Assembly: GCA_038521825.1 (NCBI GenBank)
Contig: JBCBKL010000003.1
Coordinates: 62,001-126,000, forward strand
Length of the DNA stretch: 64,000 nucleotides
Direction: 5' to 3'
Source: JBCBKL01 sp038521825
Lineage (GTDB): Bacteria > Pseudomonadota > Alphaproteobacteria > Rhodobacterales > Rhodobacteraceae
Position numbers and translations under genes: made by a program. Of this stretch, positions 6,467-14,589 are shown piece after piece (position 1 is the stretch's first letter; each line of letters opens with the position of its first letter). A model generated the notes under the pieces. The model searched no databases. It saw nothing but the letters and a program-made list of their open reading frames with translations, and had not been told where the DNA came from.

Positions 6467-7767
6467 TACGAGGCTTTCGGGGTTCGCTCCAGACTGTCGA
6501 AATCCACATGAACCAATCCGAACCGCTTGTCATAGCCAAGCGCCCATTCGTAATTGTCCATCAGCGACCAGATGAAGTAGCCCTTGAGCGGAACGCCGTC
6601 TGACAGGGCCTGCTGCACCTTTTTGACATGGGCATTCAGGTAATCGATACGGATCTGGTCGTCGACTTTGCCGTCGACAACGCTGTCATAGGCCGCCATG
6701 CCGTTTTCGGTGACATAGATTGGCAGACCATCCCCGAACTCGCGGTTCACCCAGGTCATGAAGTGGTAAAGACCATCGGGATAGATTTCCCACTCCATGG
6801 CCGTCTTGGGCAGGGGGCCTTCACGTTCTTCCAGTCCGGGCCACAGCCCGCCGGATGGGCCAATCAGTTTTCGAGTGTAATAGTTAATGCCCAGCCAATC
6901 GACCTCGGCCTGGATCGTGGCAAAATCGTCCTGCCATCCGTCCGGGAGGTGTGGTGCCAACCCGTCGACAACATGTGCGGGGTATTCGCCGCGTCGCAAG
7001 GCAGAGACGAACCATTGATTATAGATCCCGTCGTAGAGATGGGCGAGGCGGTGGCTCTCCTCTGAGGCGTCGGCGGGTTCGGCATATTCGAAATTCATCA
7101 CGGCGCCGAGATTCTTACCTCCCGCAGCCCGCATCGTCTGCAATGCCGCGCCCTGCGCCAAGAGCACGTGATGCATGGCCCGGGCGGCGGCTCGGATATC
7201 GCGCATGCCCGGCGCATGATGGCCCATGAAGTGGCTCAGCCACGCCACGCACCATGGCTCGTTTATCGGGGCGATGCTGAAGAGCCGGTCGCCTAGACGA
7301 TCGTGCACAATCGCTGCGAAATCCGAAAACCAGCCCGCAATGTCCTGGTTGCGCCAGCCGCCCAGATCGGCCAACGGCTGCGGCAATTCCCAATGATAAA
7401 GTGTTGCGCAGGGTTTCAGGCCGCGCGCCAGCATCCCGTCTACAAGCCTGTCGTAGAAATCGAGGCCGTAGGAGTTAGGCGTGCCGCGCCCGTCGGGCAT
7501 GATCCGCGCCCATGACGTAGAAAACCGATAGGCGTCGATCCCGGCTGCGGCGACAAGGTCGAGATCGGCCTCCCACCGGTGGAAATGATCGCACGCAACT
7601 GTGCCGTTCTCGCCTCGGACGACATTGCCCGGGGTCGCGGCAAAGCTGTCCCAATGGGTGGTGCCCGCGCCGCCGAAGCTATGACCTTCGATCTGGTAGG
7701 CCGATGTGGCGGTACCAAATATGAAATCATTCGGAAAATCGGCTCGCTTGAAGTTGAGTGTTGTCAT
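6424..7767 (-). CDS. GH1 family beta-glucosidase
   Basis: A 447-residue glycoside hydrolase family 1 enzyme with the usual single TIM barrel. Motifs in order: FIFGTATSAYQIEGH near the N-terminus, the acid/base glutamate in APINEPW, and the nucleophile glutamate in YVTENGMAA, followed by FIWSLMDNYEWALGY and RFGLVHVDF. No signal peptide is seen, so it should act on imported beta-glucosides. ATG at 7767 is chosen over the longer GTG frame because GGAGG lies 9 nt upstream. No sugar transporter is adjacent. The last 14 codons overlap the thioesterase gene on the other strand. Confidence 0.93.
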   Translation of the reverse strand: MTTLNFKRADFPNDFIFGTATSAYQIEGHSFGGAGTTHWDSFAATPGNVVRGENGTVACDHFHRWEADLDLVAAAGIDAYRFSTSWARIMPDGRGTPNSYGLDFYDRLVDGMLARGLKPCATLYHWELPQPLADLGGWRNQDIAGWFSDFAAIVHDRLGDRLFSIAPINEPWCVAWLSHFMGHHAPGMRDIRAAARAMHHVLLAQGAALQTMRAAGGKNLGAVMNFEYAEPADASEESHRLAHLYDGIYNQWFVSALRRGEYPAHVVDGLAPHLPDGWQDDFATIQAEVDWLGINYYTRKLIGPSGGLWPGLEEREGPLPKTAMEWEIYPDGLYHFMTWVNREFGDGLPIYVTENGMAAYDSVVDGKVDDQIRIDYLNAHVKKVQQALSDGVPLKGYFIWSLMDNYEWALGYDKRFGLVHVDFDSLERTPKASYHALAAALRSGGMA

Positions 7768-7831
7768 TGATCGCGGCCTCCGCTGCACTGGCCATGAAAC
7801 CTTAACAACCTGCCATGTTAGCGCCAGACAG

Positions 7832-7857
7832 AAAAGTGGCCGGGGCGATCCCGGCCA
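7832..7857 (-). terminator. Intrinsic terminator for the DUF1127 gene
   Basis: Arms TGGCCGGG (7837-7844) and CCCGGCCA (7850-7857) form a perfect 8-bp GC stem with a 5-nt loop. Read on the minus strand the stem is followed by CTTTTC (7832-7836). It sits 38 bp past the DUF1127 stop and ahead of the beta-glucosidase start, so the two minus-strand genes are probably separate transcripts. Confidence 0.7.
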
Positions 7858-7894
7858 GTTAGGGGAGATTGGCTTTTGTTGCCGATCCCGAAGG

Positions 7895-8128
7895 TTACGA
7901 CCGCCAGAACCATTTTCGGGATTCGCGGTACGCCTCGGGATAGGTCAGGCCGACGTCGCGGAGTTGATGATCGGATAGTTGGTGGAGCGCTAGACGCGTA
8001 CGCCGGCGCATTGCCCATTGCGACAGCACCACCGCGACACGCAAAGCCACAGCAGCACTGAACGGAATGCGGTGCTGCGCATTCAGGTAATCCATGTGTT
8101 GGGCGGGCAGAGTCACGTAGTGTGTCAT
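7895..8128 (-). CDS. DUF1127 family small protein
   Basis: A 77-residue basic protein. The C-terminal half matches the DUF1127 pattern: RRRTRLALHQLSDHQLRDVGLTYPEAYRES, an arginine-rich helix followed by LxxLSDxxLRDxGL. Members in alphaproteobacteria have been linked to RNA metabolism and phosphate or carbon homeostasis, but the role of this one is not known. The GGAGGCTCC stretch next to the start at 8128 provides the ribosome-binding site. The gene is divergent from a MocR-type regulator across a 96-bp region with several ATACAAT half-sites, so it is the probable target of that regulator. Confidence 0.85.
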   Translation of the reverse strand: MTHYVTLPAQHMDYLNAQHRIPFSAAVALRVAVVLSQWAMRRRTRLALHQLSDHQLRDVGLTYPEAYRESRKWFWRS

Positions 8129-8145
8129 AAGGAGCCTCCTTCAGA

Positions 8146-8235
8146 ATTGTATTGACACAATATGATCAATTGATCACGGTAAGAGATACAATAAGCGATA
8201 CAATTGGCCTAAGGATATATTGTATTGGATACAAT
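8146..8235. promoter_or_regulatory. Operator cluster for the MocR regulator
   Basis: Five 7-bp half-sites are present: ATTGTAT at 8146-8152 and 8219-8225, and ATACAAT at 8186-8192, 8198-8204 and 8229-8235. Two are direct repeats 12 bp apart, and the last two form an inverted pair straddling the TTG start codon at 8225. In the middle sits a perfect 14-bp palindrome, TGATCAATTGATCA (8163-8176). MocR/GntR regulators typically bind direct-repeat half-sites next to their own divergent target, so this is the likely operator for both genes, including autoregulation. Confidence 0.65.
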
Positions 8236-9640
8236 TTGGCGGCCTCAACTGACCGACGGCGCTGGGCCGAAATACACGCGCGTCGCTGATGCAATCCGTT
8301 CCGGCATAGCGCAGGGTGTGCTTGAGGTTGGGGGCAAGCTGCCGCCGGTGCGCGATCTGGCGTGGCGGCTGGGCATTACTCCGGGCACCGTGGCGCGGGC
8401 CTATTCGATCCTGACCAACGAAGGCGTGCTGCGTGCCGAGGTCGGGCGGGGCACCTTTGTCGCTCCGGCCCGAACAACGCACGTCTCGGAAAATCCGATC
8501 GAGATCGACTCGATCGTACACAATTCAGAAAGCGAAGATTTCACCCACCAGGTCAACCTGTTTTCCCCTCACCTACCAGCCGTCGGCCAGGACAAGCTGA
8601 TCCGGCGCCTCTTGGCGCAAATCGCAGAGCGGCCGCCATCGGGAATGATGCACTATCCCAGCCGAGCAGCTTTCAAACCGGCCCGCGAAGCCGTCGTCCG
8701 CTGGCTGGACAACGCGCCAATCGGTTCGTTCGGGGAATGCGACGTCGTACTGGCCCATGGTGGGCAAAGCGCCATCCTGCTGGTGCTGCAGGCGGTGCTG
8801 CGGGGGCGGCGGCCCGTCATCGTGGCGGAGGAGCTTTCATATCCCGGTTTTCGCCGCGCGGCAGAGCTGTTGCGTGCCGAGGTAGTTCCCGTCGAAATGG
8901 ACGAACACGGTGTTGTTCCTGAGGCGCTGGAGCGGGTCGCGCGAATGCATGACGCGCAGGTGTTTTGCACGTCGCCTGAGGTGCACAACCCGACCTGCGG
9001 GTTCACACCCGAAGAGCGCAGGCTGCAGCTGGCGCAGGTCGCGCAGCGTTTGGATTTTCAGATACTGGAAGACGATTGTTACCGTATGGGGCGCGCGCAG
9101 GCGTCATCCTATCGGATGCTTGCGCCGGAACGCGGCTGGTATGTCTGCTCGATCTCGAAGACAATCACGCCGTCGCTCAGGCTGGGTTTTGCGGTCGCGC
9201 CGAAGGGGAAGGCGGCGGCCTTGCGACGCGCGGCGGAGCATGGGTTTTTCGGTCTTGCCACTCCGCTGGGCGATCTATGCGCGCAGCTCCTGGCGCATCC
9301 TGACATCCCCGGCTACACCGACAAGGTGCGGGAGGTGACGAGTGCTTATATTAAGGTGGCCGTCAATGTTCTGGGGTCATACGACCTGACATGGCGGCGG
9401 GACGTCCCGTTTCTATGGCTGATGCTGCCGCAGGGATGGCGCGCTGGTGCCTTTTGCCAGGCCGCAGAAGAGCAGGGGGTGCGACTGCGTTCGGCCGACG
9501 AATTCGCCTGCCGCGATGCCCGCACGCCGCACGCCGTTCGCCTTGCCGTTAACGCCGGTGTTTCCCTCAAGAGCTTTGAGGCCGCGATGCTGCGGCTGCG
9601 CGATCTGTTGGACAATCCGCCCGAGCAGATCGGCGTCTAA
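8225..9640 (+). CDS. MocR-family transcriptional regulator (GntR HTH plus aminotransferase domain)
   Basis: A 471-residue PLP-dependent regulator. Residues about 10-80 form a GntR winged helix (KLPPVRDLAWRLGITPGTVARAYSILTNEGVL). The rest is a fold-type I aminotransferase domain with the PLP Schiff-base lysine at K312 in CSISKTITPSLRLGF and the cofactor contacts EDDCYRMG upstream. The start is a TTG with AAGG about 10 nt upstream; the following residues DTIWRP fit the family N-terminus, so the TTG is accepted. An inverted pair of ATACAAT half-sites overlaps this start codon, pointing to negative autoregulation. The effector is unknown; it is not similar to a dedicated PdxR, GabR or TauR context because the divergent gene is DUF1127. 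Confidence 0.9.
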   Translation: MDTIWRPQLTDGAGPKYTRVADAIRSGIAQGVLEVGGKLPPVRDLAWRLGITPGTVARAYSILTNEGVLRAEVGRGTFVAPARTTHVSENPIEIDSIVHNSESEDFTHQVNLFSPHLPAVGQDKLIRRLLAQIAERPPSGMMHYPSRAAFKPAREAVVRWLDNAPIGSFGECDVVLAHGGQSAILLVLQAVLRGRRPVIVAEELSYPGFRRAAELLRAEVVPVEMDEHGVVPEALERVARMHDAQVFCTSPEVHNPTCGFTPEERRLQLAQVAQRLDFQILEDDCYRMGRAQASSYRMLAPERGWYVCSISKTITPSLRLGFAVAPKGKAAALRRAAEHGFFGLATPLGDLCAQLLAHPDIPGYTDKVREVTSAYIKVAVNVLGSYDLTWRRDVPFLWLMLPQGWRAGAFCQAAEEQGVRLRSADEFACRDARTPHAVRLAVNAGVSLKSFEAAMLRLRDLLDNPPEQIGV

Positions 9641-9645
9641 AATTG

Positions 9646-9668
9646 AGGTATTTTTATACCTTATTTTT
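9646..9668 (+). terminator. Weak intrinsic terminator after the MocR gene
   Basis: AGGTAT (9646-9651) pairs with ATACCT (9656-9661) around TTTT, followed by TATTTTT. The stem is only 6 bp and AT rich, so efficiency is probably modest. Confidence 0.5.
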
Positions 9669-9708
9669 AAAGTACTGATTTGCAATGAATAAATTGCATA
9701 AAGCCGTA

Positions 9709-9736
9709 TTGACCCGAACTTGCCGTCCTGTATAAC
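9709..9736 (+). promoter_or_regulatory. Predicted sigma-70 promoter of rplM-rpsI
   Basis: TTGACC at 9709-9714 and TATAAC at 9731-9736 are separated by 16 bp, close to the housekeeping consensus. The start of transcription would fall near 9743, giving a short leader of about 30 nt before rplM at 9775. Confidence 0.65.
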
Positions 9737-9774
9737 CGCGCAATCCGAAAATCTCATGCCTATGGGACCGAGTT

Positions 9775-10233
9775 ATGAAAACCTACACCGCAACTCCTGC
9801 GGACATCGACAAGAAGTGGATCATCATCGACGCCGAAGGCGTGGTGCTGGGCCGTCTTGCATCGATCGTCGCCATGCGTCTGCGTGGCAAGCACAAACCA
9901 TCCTTCACGCCGCACATGGATATGGGCGACAACGTCATCGTCATCAACGCCGACAAGGTGCAGCTGACCGGCAAGAAGCGCGAAGAAAACCATTACTGGC
10001 ACACGGGCCATCCGGGCGGGATCAAGTCGCGCACCAAGGCGCAGATCCTTGAAGGGGCGCATCCCGAACGTGTCGTGACCCTGGCCGTTAAGCGCATGCT
10101 GCCGGGCAACCGCCTGAGCCGCAAGCAGATGACCAACCTGCGGGTCTATGCCGGTGCTGCACACCCGCACGATGCGCAGAGCCCCGAAGTTCTCGACGTC
10201 AAGTCGATGAACAAAAAGAACACGCGGAGCTAA
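9775..10233 (+). CDS. rplM: 50S ribosomal protein L13
   Basis: An early-assembling large-subunit protein. The 152-residue sequence begins MKTYTATPADIDKKW and carries the L13 core VLGRLASIVAMRLRGKHK, DNVIVINADKVQLTGKK and AVKRMLPGNRLSRKQM. Length is a little above the E. coli protein (142). It forms the conserved pair with rpsI, with 4 nt between stop and next start, and a good promoter lies upstream. Confidence 0.98.
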   Translation: MKTYTATPADIDKKWIIIDAEGVVLGRLASIVAMRLRGKHKPSFTPHMDMGDNVIVINADKVQLTGKKREENHYWHTGHPGGIKSRTKAQILEGAHPERVVTLAVKRMLPGNRLSRKQMTNLRVYAGAAHPHDAQSPEVLDVKSMNKKNTRS

Positions 10234-10237
10234 GAGA

Positions 10238-10726
10238 ATGGCTGACGAAATCAACACACTCGAAGATCTCCAGGCTGTTGCAGGCGATGCCGCACCGGTC
10301 GAGGTGGAGCTCACACCGCGCGAACCCGTTCGGGATGAGTTCGGCCGCTCGTACGCGACCGGCAAACGTAAAGACGCCGTTGCACGGGTCTGGATCAAGC
10401 CAGGATCGGGCAAGGTCAGCGTCAACGGCAAGGACCTCAACGTTTACTTCGCGCGGCCCGTGCTGCAGATGATCCTGCGGCAGCCGTTTGAGGTTGCAGG
10501 CGTCGAGGATCAGTTCGACGTGCAGGCAACGGTCAAGGGCGGTGGTCTCTCGGGGCAGGCCGGTGCGGTCAAGCACGGCATCTCGAAAGCGCTGCAGCTG
10601 TACGAGCCGTCGCTGCGCGGCGCGCTGAAAGCAGCTGGCTTCCTCACGCGCGACAGCCGCGTCGTTGAGCGTAAGAAATACGGCAAGGCGAAGGCGCGGA
10701 AGAGCTTCCAGTTCTCCAAACGTTAA
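10238..10726 (+). CDS. rpsI: 30S ribosomal protein S9
   Basis: Small-subunit protein whose C-terminal tail reaches the P-site tRNA. The 162-residue form has a roughly 30-residue acidic N-terminal extension common in alphaproteobacteria, followed by SYATGKRKDAVARVWIKPGSGKVSVNG and the conserved C-terminus ending FSKR, with the invariant terminal Lys-Arg. It is co-transcribed with rplM and followed by a strong terminator. Confidence 0.98.
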   Translation: MADEINTLEDLQAVAGDAAPVEVELTPREPVRDEFGRSYATGKRKDAVARVWIKPGSGKVSVNGKDLNVYFARPVLQMILRQPFEVAGVEDQFDVQATVKGGGLSGQAGAVKHGISKALQLYEPSLRGALKAAGFLTRDSRVVERKKYGKAKARKSFQFSKR

Positions 10727-10749
10727 GACTTCCTTATCAGCGTTTGTCG

Positions 10750-10778
10750 AAAAGGCCGCCATTTCTGGCGGCCTTTTT
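10750..10778 (+). terminator. Intrinsic terminator of rplM-rpsI
   Basis: AAAGGCCGCCA (10751-10761) pairs with TGGCGGCCTTT (10766-10776), 11 bp with a TTTC loop, and ends in a run of five T residues at 10774-10778. The A-rich start makes it able to work on the other strand too, but no minus-strand gene is near. Confidence 0.9.
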
Positions 10779-10892
10779 CGTTTCACCACCATAAGACGCA
10801 TGTGAATCCGGCCGCCCGCCACCTTTCTTGATTCGTGGCACGTATCCGGCGTAGGGTCTTTTGGTCGGCCTACCTTGGGGGCGGTGCTTATT

Positions 10893-11261
10893 ATGGCACA
10901 AACAATTTTTGAGAAGTACGGCGGTTTCAAAACGATCAGTAAGGTCGTCATGACCTTCTACGATCTGGTTCTCGATAGCGACCAGATCGGTGACTACTTC
11001 GACGATATCGATATGGGCCGACTGGTCGACCACCAGACCAAGTTCGTGGCGTCTCTCCTGGGTGGCCCGGCATCCTTCAGCAATGAGCGGCTGCGACAGG
11101 TTCATCAGCATCTGGCCATTTCGGACACCGATTTCGATGAGATGGCGCGCATTCTGGGTGAGGCGATGGCAAAACACGGCATGGACGATGCTGATATCGG
11201 AGCGGTCATATCCTCTATCGAAGCCAAACGGTCGGTGATCGTCGCGCGTTCGGCTGCATGA
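10893..11261 (+). CDS. Group I truncated hemoglobin
   Basis: A 122-residue 2/2 globin that binds heme and a diatomic gas. The ATG at 10893 gives the family start AQTIFEKYGGFKTIS. Visible landmarks are the glycine pair G10-G11 after the A helix, Tyr23 at the likely B10 position (distal ligand contact), His47-Gln48 in the E region, the GG motif at 57-58 and the proximal histidine at about His71 in QVHQHLAIS. It overlaps the adenylate cyclase gene by 4 nt (ATGA at 11258-11261), so both proteins are made together. Being the first gene of a two-gene unit with a cyclase suggests that it senses O2 or NO, or protects the cyclase, rather than simply storing oxygen. Confidence 0.88.
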   Translation: MAQTIFEKYGGFKTISKVVMTFYDLVLDSDQIGDYFDDIDMGRLVDHQTKFVASLLGGPASFSNERLRQVHQHLAISDTDFDEMARILGEAMAKHGMDDADIGAVISSIEAKRSVIVARSAA

Positions 11262-12313
11262 GCATCGCCGCCATCAACGAGCACTTGCTGCGCTCTCTTG
11301 GGGTAGGGGTCGCAATTCTGCGCTTTTCCGACCTGAAGTTCTATTATCACAACCAGTCATTTGGCGAGTGGTTCGGCAGCCCTGATACGAGCGATGTTGT
11401 CAGCTCTATTATCGAGGATCTCAGGGATGAGGCGCGGAGCTCTCTGCGCGAGACGGGCCAGTTCGTCGCCGAGGTCGAAGTCAAGCCACGCCGGCGTACG
11501 CTGATCATCGCCGTCAGCCTTTCCCTTGCCGAAGTTGACGGCGAAGAGATGATCATAGCCGAATGCCAGAACATCACGCGGATGCGTGAGCTCGAAAAGG
11601 TGATCGAGAGCTATTCGAACATGGTTGAGCGCAACACCCGCGAGCTTGAGCGCGAGAAAGAGCGGGTCGAGCGGTTGCTGCTGAACCTGATGCCCCGGTC
11701 GGTCTACGAGGAGTTCAAGACGTTCGGTGTTGTCACCCCACAGCTTTATCGCGACGTCTCGGTTGTGATGCTGGATTTCGTGGATTTCACGGCTTTCGCC
11801 GAGAAGTCGGATCCGACCGTGACGCTGGGCGAGCTTAACGACATCTTTACTGCCTTCGATCGGATTGCCGAACAATTCGGCTGTGAACGGATTAAGACAA
11901 TCGGAGATGCTTATTTGGCCGTGTCCGGTATGCCCGATCCCGAACCCGACCATGCCGTGGCGGTGGCCAATTGTGCGGTGCGCTTCCTGCGGTATCTCGA
12001 ACGGCGCAACGAAAGCCATCAATACAAATGGCGGGCCCGGATCGGTCTTGGGTCGGGGGCGGCTGTGGGTTCGGTCGTGGGAATTCAGAAATACGTGTAT
12101 GACGTGTTTGGGCCAGCCGTGAACCTCGCCGCGCGCCTGCAGGTCTTTGCCCATCCAATGAAGATCGTGGCGCCCGCCGAAATGAAAGACGACCTGATGG
12201 ACGCCTTCAAGGTCGAGGATCTGGGCGAATACGACATCAAGGGGATTGGCGAAATGCCGCTGATATCGGTTTCGCACCCGCTTTCCATCCCTCGCGGCAT
12301 CGGCATGCGGTAA
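11258..12313 (+). CDS. PAS-domain class III adenylate cyclase
   Basis: A 351-residue cytoplasmic enzyme. Residues about 1-110 form a PAS-like domain (ILRFSDLKFYYHNQSFGEWFG), followed by a signalling coiled coil (about 112-150, RELEREKERVERLLLNLMP) and a class III cyclase domain (about 165-340). Metal ligands are D173 (VVMLDFVDFT) and D217. K213 in ERIKTIGD and D282 in YDVFGPAVN are the adenine-selecting pair, so the product should be cAMP, not cGMP. N289 and R293 (VNLAARL) are the transition-state residues, so the enzyme looks active. No membrane segment. It is translationally coupled to the truncated globin gene, making a gas-sensing input likely. No cAMP receptor gene is in the window. Confidence 0.9.
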   Translation: MSIAAINEHLLRSLGVGVAILRFSDLKFYYHNQSFGEWFGSPDTSDVVSSIIEDLRDEARSSLRETGQFVAEVEVKPRRRTLIIAVSLSLAEVDGEEMIIAECQNITRMRELEKVIESYSNMVERNTRELEREKERVERLLLNLMPRSVYEEFKTFGVVTPQLYRDVSVVMLDFVDFTAFAEKSDPTVTLGELNDIFTAFDRIAEQFGCERIKTIGDAYLAVSGMPDPEPDHAVAVANCAVRFLRYLERRNESHQYKWRARIGLGSGAAVGSVVGIQKYVYDVFGPAVNLAARLQVFAHPMKIVAPAEMKDDLMDAFKVEDLGEYDIKGIGEMPLISVSHPLSIPRGIGMR

Positions 12314-12422
12314 CTTTTTTTGCGCACGAGTGAAATTTTTTGGTGCCCTGAAACGTTACTCCCTTGTGGAGGCAAGTCGGGCGCATTCCGTGCCCGCCCA
12401 CATAACGATGTGAGGACACGTC

Positions 12423-13013
12423 ATGACATTACTTAAGACTGCTGCAGCCGCGGCGGCGCTGACACTATTCGGCGCCATTCATGCCTCGGCTGCTGTTTTT
12501 GCTTTTGATAGTAATCTGAGCGGTGATCAGGAGGTTCCACCGGTTGTCACACCCGCCTCGGGTTCGGCGGAATTGAAGGTGAACGATGTCACCGAAACGC
12601 TGTCATTTATGATGAGTATCGAGGGTATCGATCTTGACGGTTTGTTCGACGATCTTGTTGCCGCGCCGGTTGGCCCGGTTCACCTACACAACGCACCAGC
12701 CGGGTCAAACGGACCGATCGTTGTCCCTTTCGCGTTCAACACCGTTGACTATACCGATACCGCATCAGGCTTCACCCTTGAGGTAGAAGATTATGCCTAT
12801 GCGGATGCGGTCGCCATCAGCGGATCGACGACCAGTTTCAGCGATTTCCTGACCGGGCTCTCGAGTGGTGAATATTACATCAACGTTCACACTGACGCTT
12901 TTGGTTCAGGTGAACTGCGGGGCCAGCTTTCGGCGGTTCCGGTACCGGCCTCGGCCTTGCTGCTGATCGGTGCAATCGCTGGCTTCGGTGCACTGCGCCG
13001 CAAGTCCGCCTGA
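12423..13013 (+). CDS. CHRD-domain surface protein with VPLPA-type C-terminal sorting signal
   Basis: A 196-residue exported protein. Residues 1-23 are a signal peptide (hydrophobic Ala/Leu core ending HASA-A). The middle (about 25-170) is a CHRD-like domain with the typical start FDSNLSGDQEVPPV, the HLHNAPAGSNGPIV motif and the end YYINVHTDAFGSGELRGQL. The C-terminus VPVPASALLLIGAIAGFGALRRKSA is a short sorting signal of the PEP-CTERM class: a VPxPA motif, one hydrophobic helix and a basic tail. It should be processed by an exosortase that is not in this window. The function of CHRD domains is unknown. A 9-bp stem follows the gene. Confidence 0.88.
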   Translation: MTLLKTAAAAAALTLFGAIHASAAVFAFDSNLSGDQEVPPVVTPASGSAELKVNDVTETLSFMMSIEGIDLDGLFDDLVAAPVGPVHLHNAPAGSNGPIVVPFAFNTVDYTDTASGFTLEVEDYAYADAVAISGSTTSFSDFLTGLSSGEYYINVHTDAFGSGELRGQLSAVPVPASALLLIGAIAGFGALRRKSA

Positions 13014-13020
13014 TGCGAAA

Positions 13021-13048
13021 TGACCCCGCGGTGTGATCTGCGGGGTCA
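13021..13048. terminator. Hairpin between convergent genes
   Basis: TGACCCCGC (13021-13029) and GCGGGGTCA (13040-13048) form a perfect 9-bp stem with a 10-nt loop. The tetR stop codon lies in the right arm. There is only a short T-run (CATTTCG on the minus strand, ACCCTTT on the plus strand), so it is a modest, possibly bidirectional terminator. Confidence 0.6.
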
Positions 13049-13672
13049 ACCCTTTGGCGTGTCGGGCGGGATGATGCCAAGACCTCGAAGATAGACGCCG
13101 ATACCGCTTTCCAAGAGATCCTCGGGCGGGAAAGGTGAGGCGCGCCCGGGCGAGTTGCGGGCGAACAGTTCGACAACCCCGTGGCTCATCGCCCATATAT
13201 GTGCGCTGAACATCGAGGCTGGGGGTCTCTTGTCCTCGGGGATGTGCTGTGACAACGCGGTTGCGGCCTTTTCCAGCACGCCCGATGCCCGCGCCGATGC
13301 GTCCGCCAGTTCAGGTGAGCGATTGACGGAAATGCCGCTTTCGAACATCGCGATGTAGTGGCCCGGATACTTGCGCGCAAAGGCAAGATAGGCCCGGCCG
13401 GTCGCCTCGAACGCGGCAAGGGCCGAGGGCTGCCCGCTTTGAAAGGCGTATTCCATCGTGTCGGCAAAGATCCGGTAGCCCTGCAGCGCCGCCTCTGCGA
13501 TCAGGTCTTCGCGCCCTTCGAAATGGCGATAGACGGCCGCCGGGGTGACCCCCGCCTGCTTAGCCGCCTCGGACAGGGTAAAACCCATCGGCCCCTTTTG
13601 TTCGACAAGCGTAAGGGCCGCATCGACCAGCGCCTGCCGCAGGTTGCCGTGGTGGTACCCGCGTTTAGGCAT
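13046..13672 (-). CDS. TetR/AcrR family transcriptional regulator
   Basis: A 208-residue repressor. The N-terminal HTH is clear: LRQALVDAALTLVEQKGPMGFTLSEAAKQAGVTPAAVYRHFEGREDLIAEAA (about residues 10-60). The C-terminal half resembles the WHG/TetR_C group (MFESG, HIWAMSHGVVELFA). The start at 13672 (MPKRGYHHGNLR) overlaps the 3' end of ppk2 by 8 nt, so it is translated from the ppk2 transcript. The ligand is unknown. The open frame extending to 13855 is a shadow of ppk2. Confidence 0.9.
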   Translation of the reverse strand: MPKRGYHHGNLRQALVDAALTLVEQKGPMGFTLSEAAKQAGVTPAAVYRHFEGREDLIAEAALQGYRIFADTMEYAFQSGQPSALAAFEATGRAYLAFARKYPGHYIAMFESGISVNRSPELADASARASGVLEKAATALSQHIPEDKRPPASMFSAHIWAMSHGVVELFARNSPGRASPFPPEDLLESGIGVYLRGLGIIPPDTPKG

Positions 13673-14534
13673 GCCAGATCTCTGGCCCGGCGCAGACGGC
13701 ATCGTCGATTGGCCCGATGGCGTCAGCGTCCTTTCCCGCATAGTCGAGCGACGACAGCACATGGCGGATCGCCATGAGACGGGCGCGTCGTTTGTCATCT
13801 GTGCGGACAACGGTCCACGGGGCGTGGGCAGAGTGGCTTGAGCCAAAGGTTTCACGGATCGCGTCGGTGTATGCGTCCCACCGTTTCAGGCCCTCCACGT
13901 CGATCCAACTGAGCTTCCATTGTTTGAGCGGGTCGCGCTCCCGTTTCATGAACCTTCGCAGTTGTTCTGCCCGTCCAACGTTCAGCCAGAGCTTGAACAG
14001 GTGTACCCCGTCATCGACGATCATCCGTTCGACTGACGGCACCTGGGTGAAGAAATGCGCACGCTCTTCGTCCGTGCAGAAATCGAACACCTTTTCGACA
14101 ACCGCCCGATTGTACCAAGAGCGGTCATAGAACACGATCTCGCCCGCGCTTGGCAAATGCTTGAGATAACGTTGAAAATACCACTGACCGCTTTCGACGT
14201 CGCTGGGTTTTGACAGTGCGACGACACGGGCGCCGCGCGGGTTCAGGTTTTCGCGGAAGCGTTTGATCGTACCGCCTTTGCCCGCCGCATCCCGGCCTTC
14301 GAAGACGATGGCGACCCGGGCGCCCGCAGTCCGGGCCCAGGCTTGCATCTTGACCAGTTCGATCTGCAAAAGCTTGATCTGGTCTTCGTAATCGTCGCGG
14401 TCCATTACCGTATCATGGGGGTAGGTTTCTTCGAGGATCTCACCCTTTTCCGCATCATCGAGCGCTTTACGGATCGATTTGGGCGCATCGTGTTCGGCGA
14501 ATTGGCTGATGGCACCGTCAAACGGAAGAGACAT
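13665..14534 (-). CDS. ppk2: Polyphosphate kinase 2
   Basis: A 289-residue single-domain PPK2, unrelated in sequence to PPK1. It uses polyphosphate to phosphorylate nucleotides, usually a diphosphate for class I enzymes of this length. Walker A is EGRDAAGKGGTIKRF (about residues 79-93), and the downstream catalytic and lid segments FYDRSWYNRAVVE, FMKRERDPLKQWKLS and WTVVRTDDKRRARL are all present. No signal or membrane segment. Its last codons overlap the start of tetR (8 nt). The upstream gap to the hydrolase gene is 55 bp. Confidence 0.93.
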   Translation of the reverse strand: MSLPFDGAISQFAEHDAPKSIRKALDDAEKGEILEETYPHDTVMDRDDYEDQIKLLQIELVKMQAWARTAGARVAIVFEGRDAAGKGGTIKRFRENLNPRGARVVALSKPSDVESGQWYFQRYLKHLPSAGEIVFYDRSWYNRAVVEKVFDFCTDEERAHFFTQVPSVERMIVDDGVHLFKLWLNVGRAEQLRRFMKRERDPLKQWKLSWIDVEGLKRWDAYTDAIRETFGSSHSAHAPWTVVRTDDKRRARLMAIRHVLSSLDYAGKDADAIGPIDDAVCAGPEIWHA

Positions 14535-14589
14535 CGCAACGCTCCTGGGAAGTTACTGCTTTTTACATCTATATGGAGTACGAAACGGC

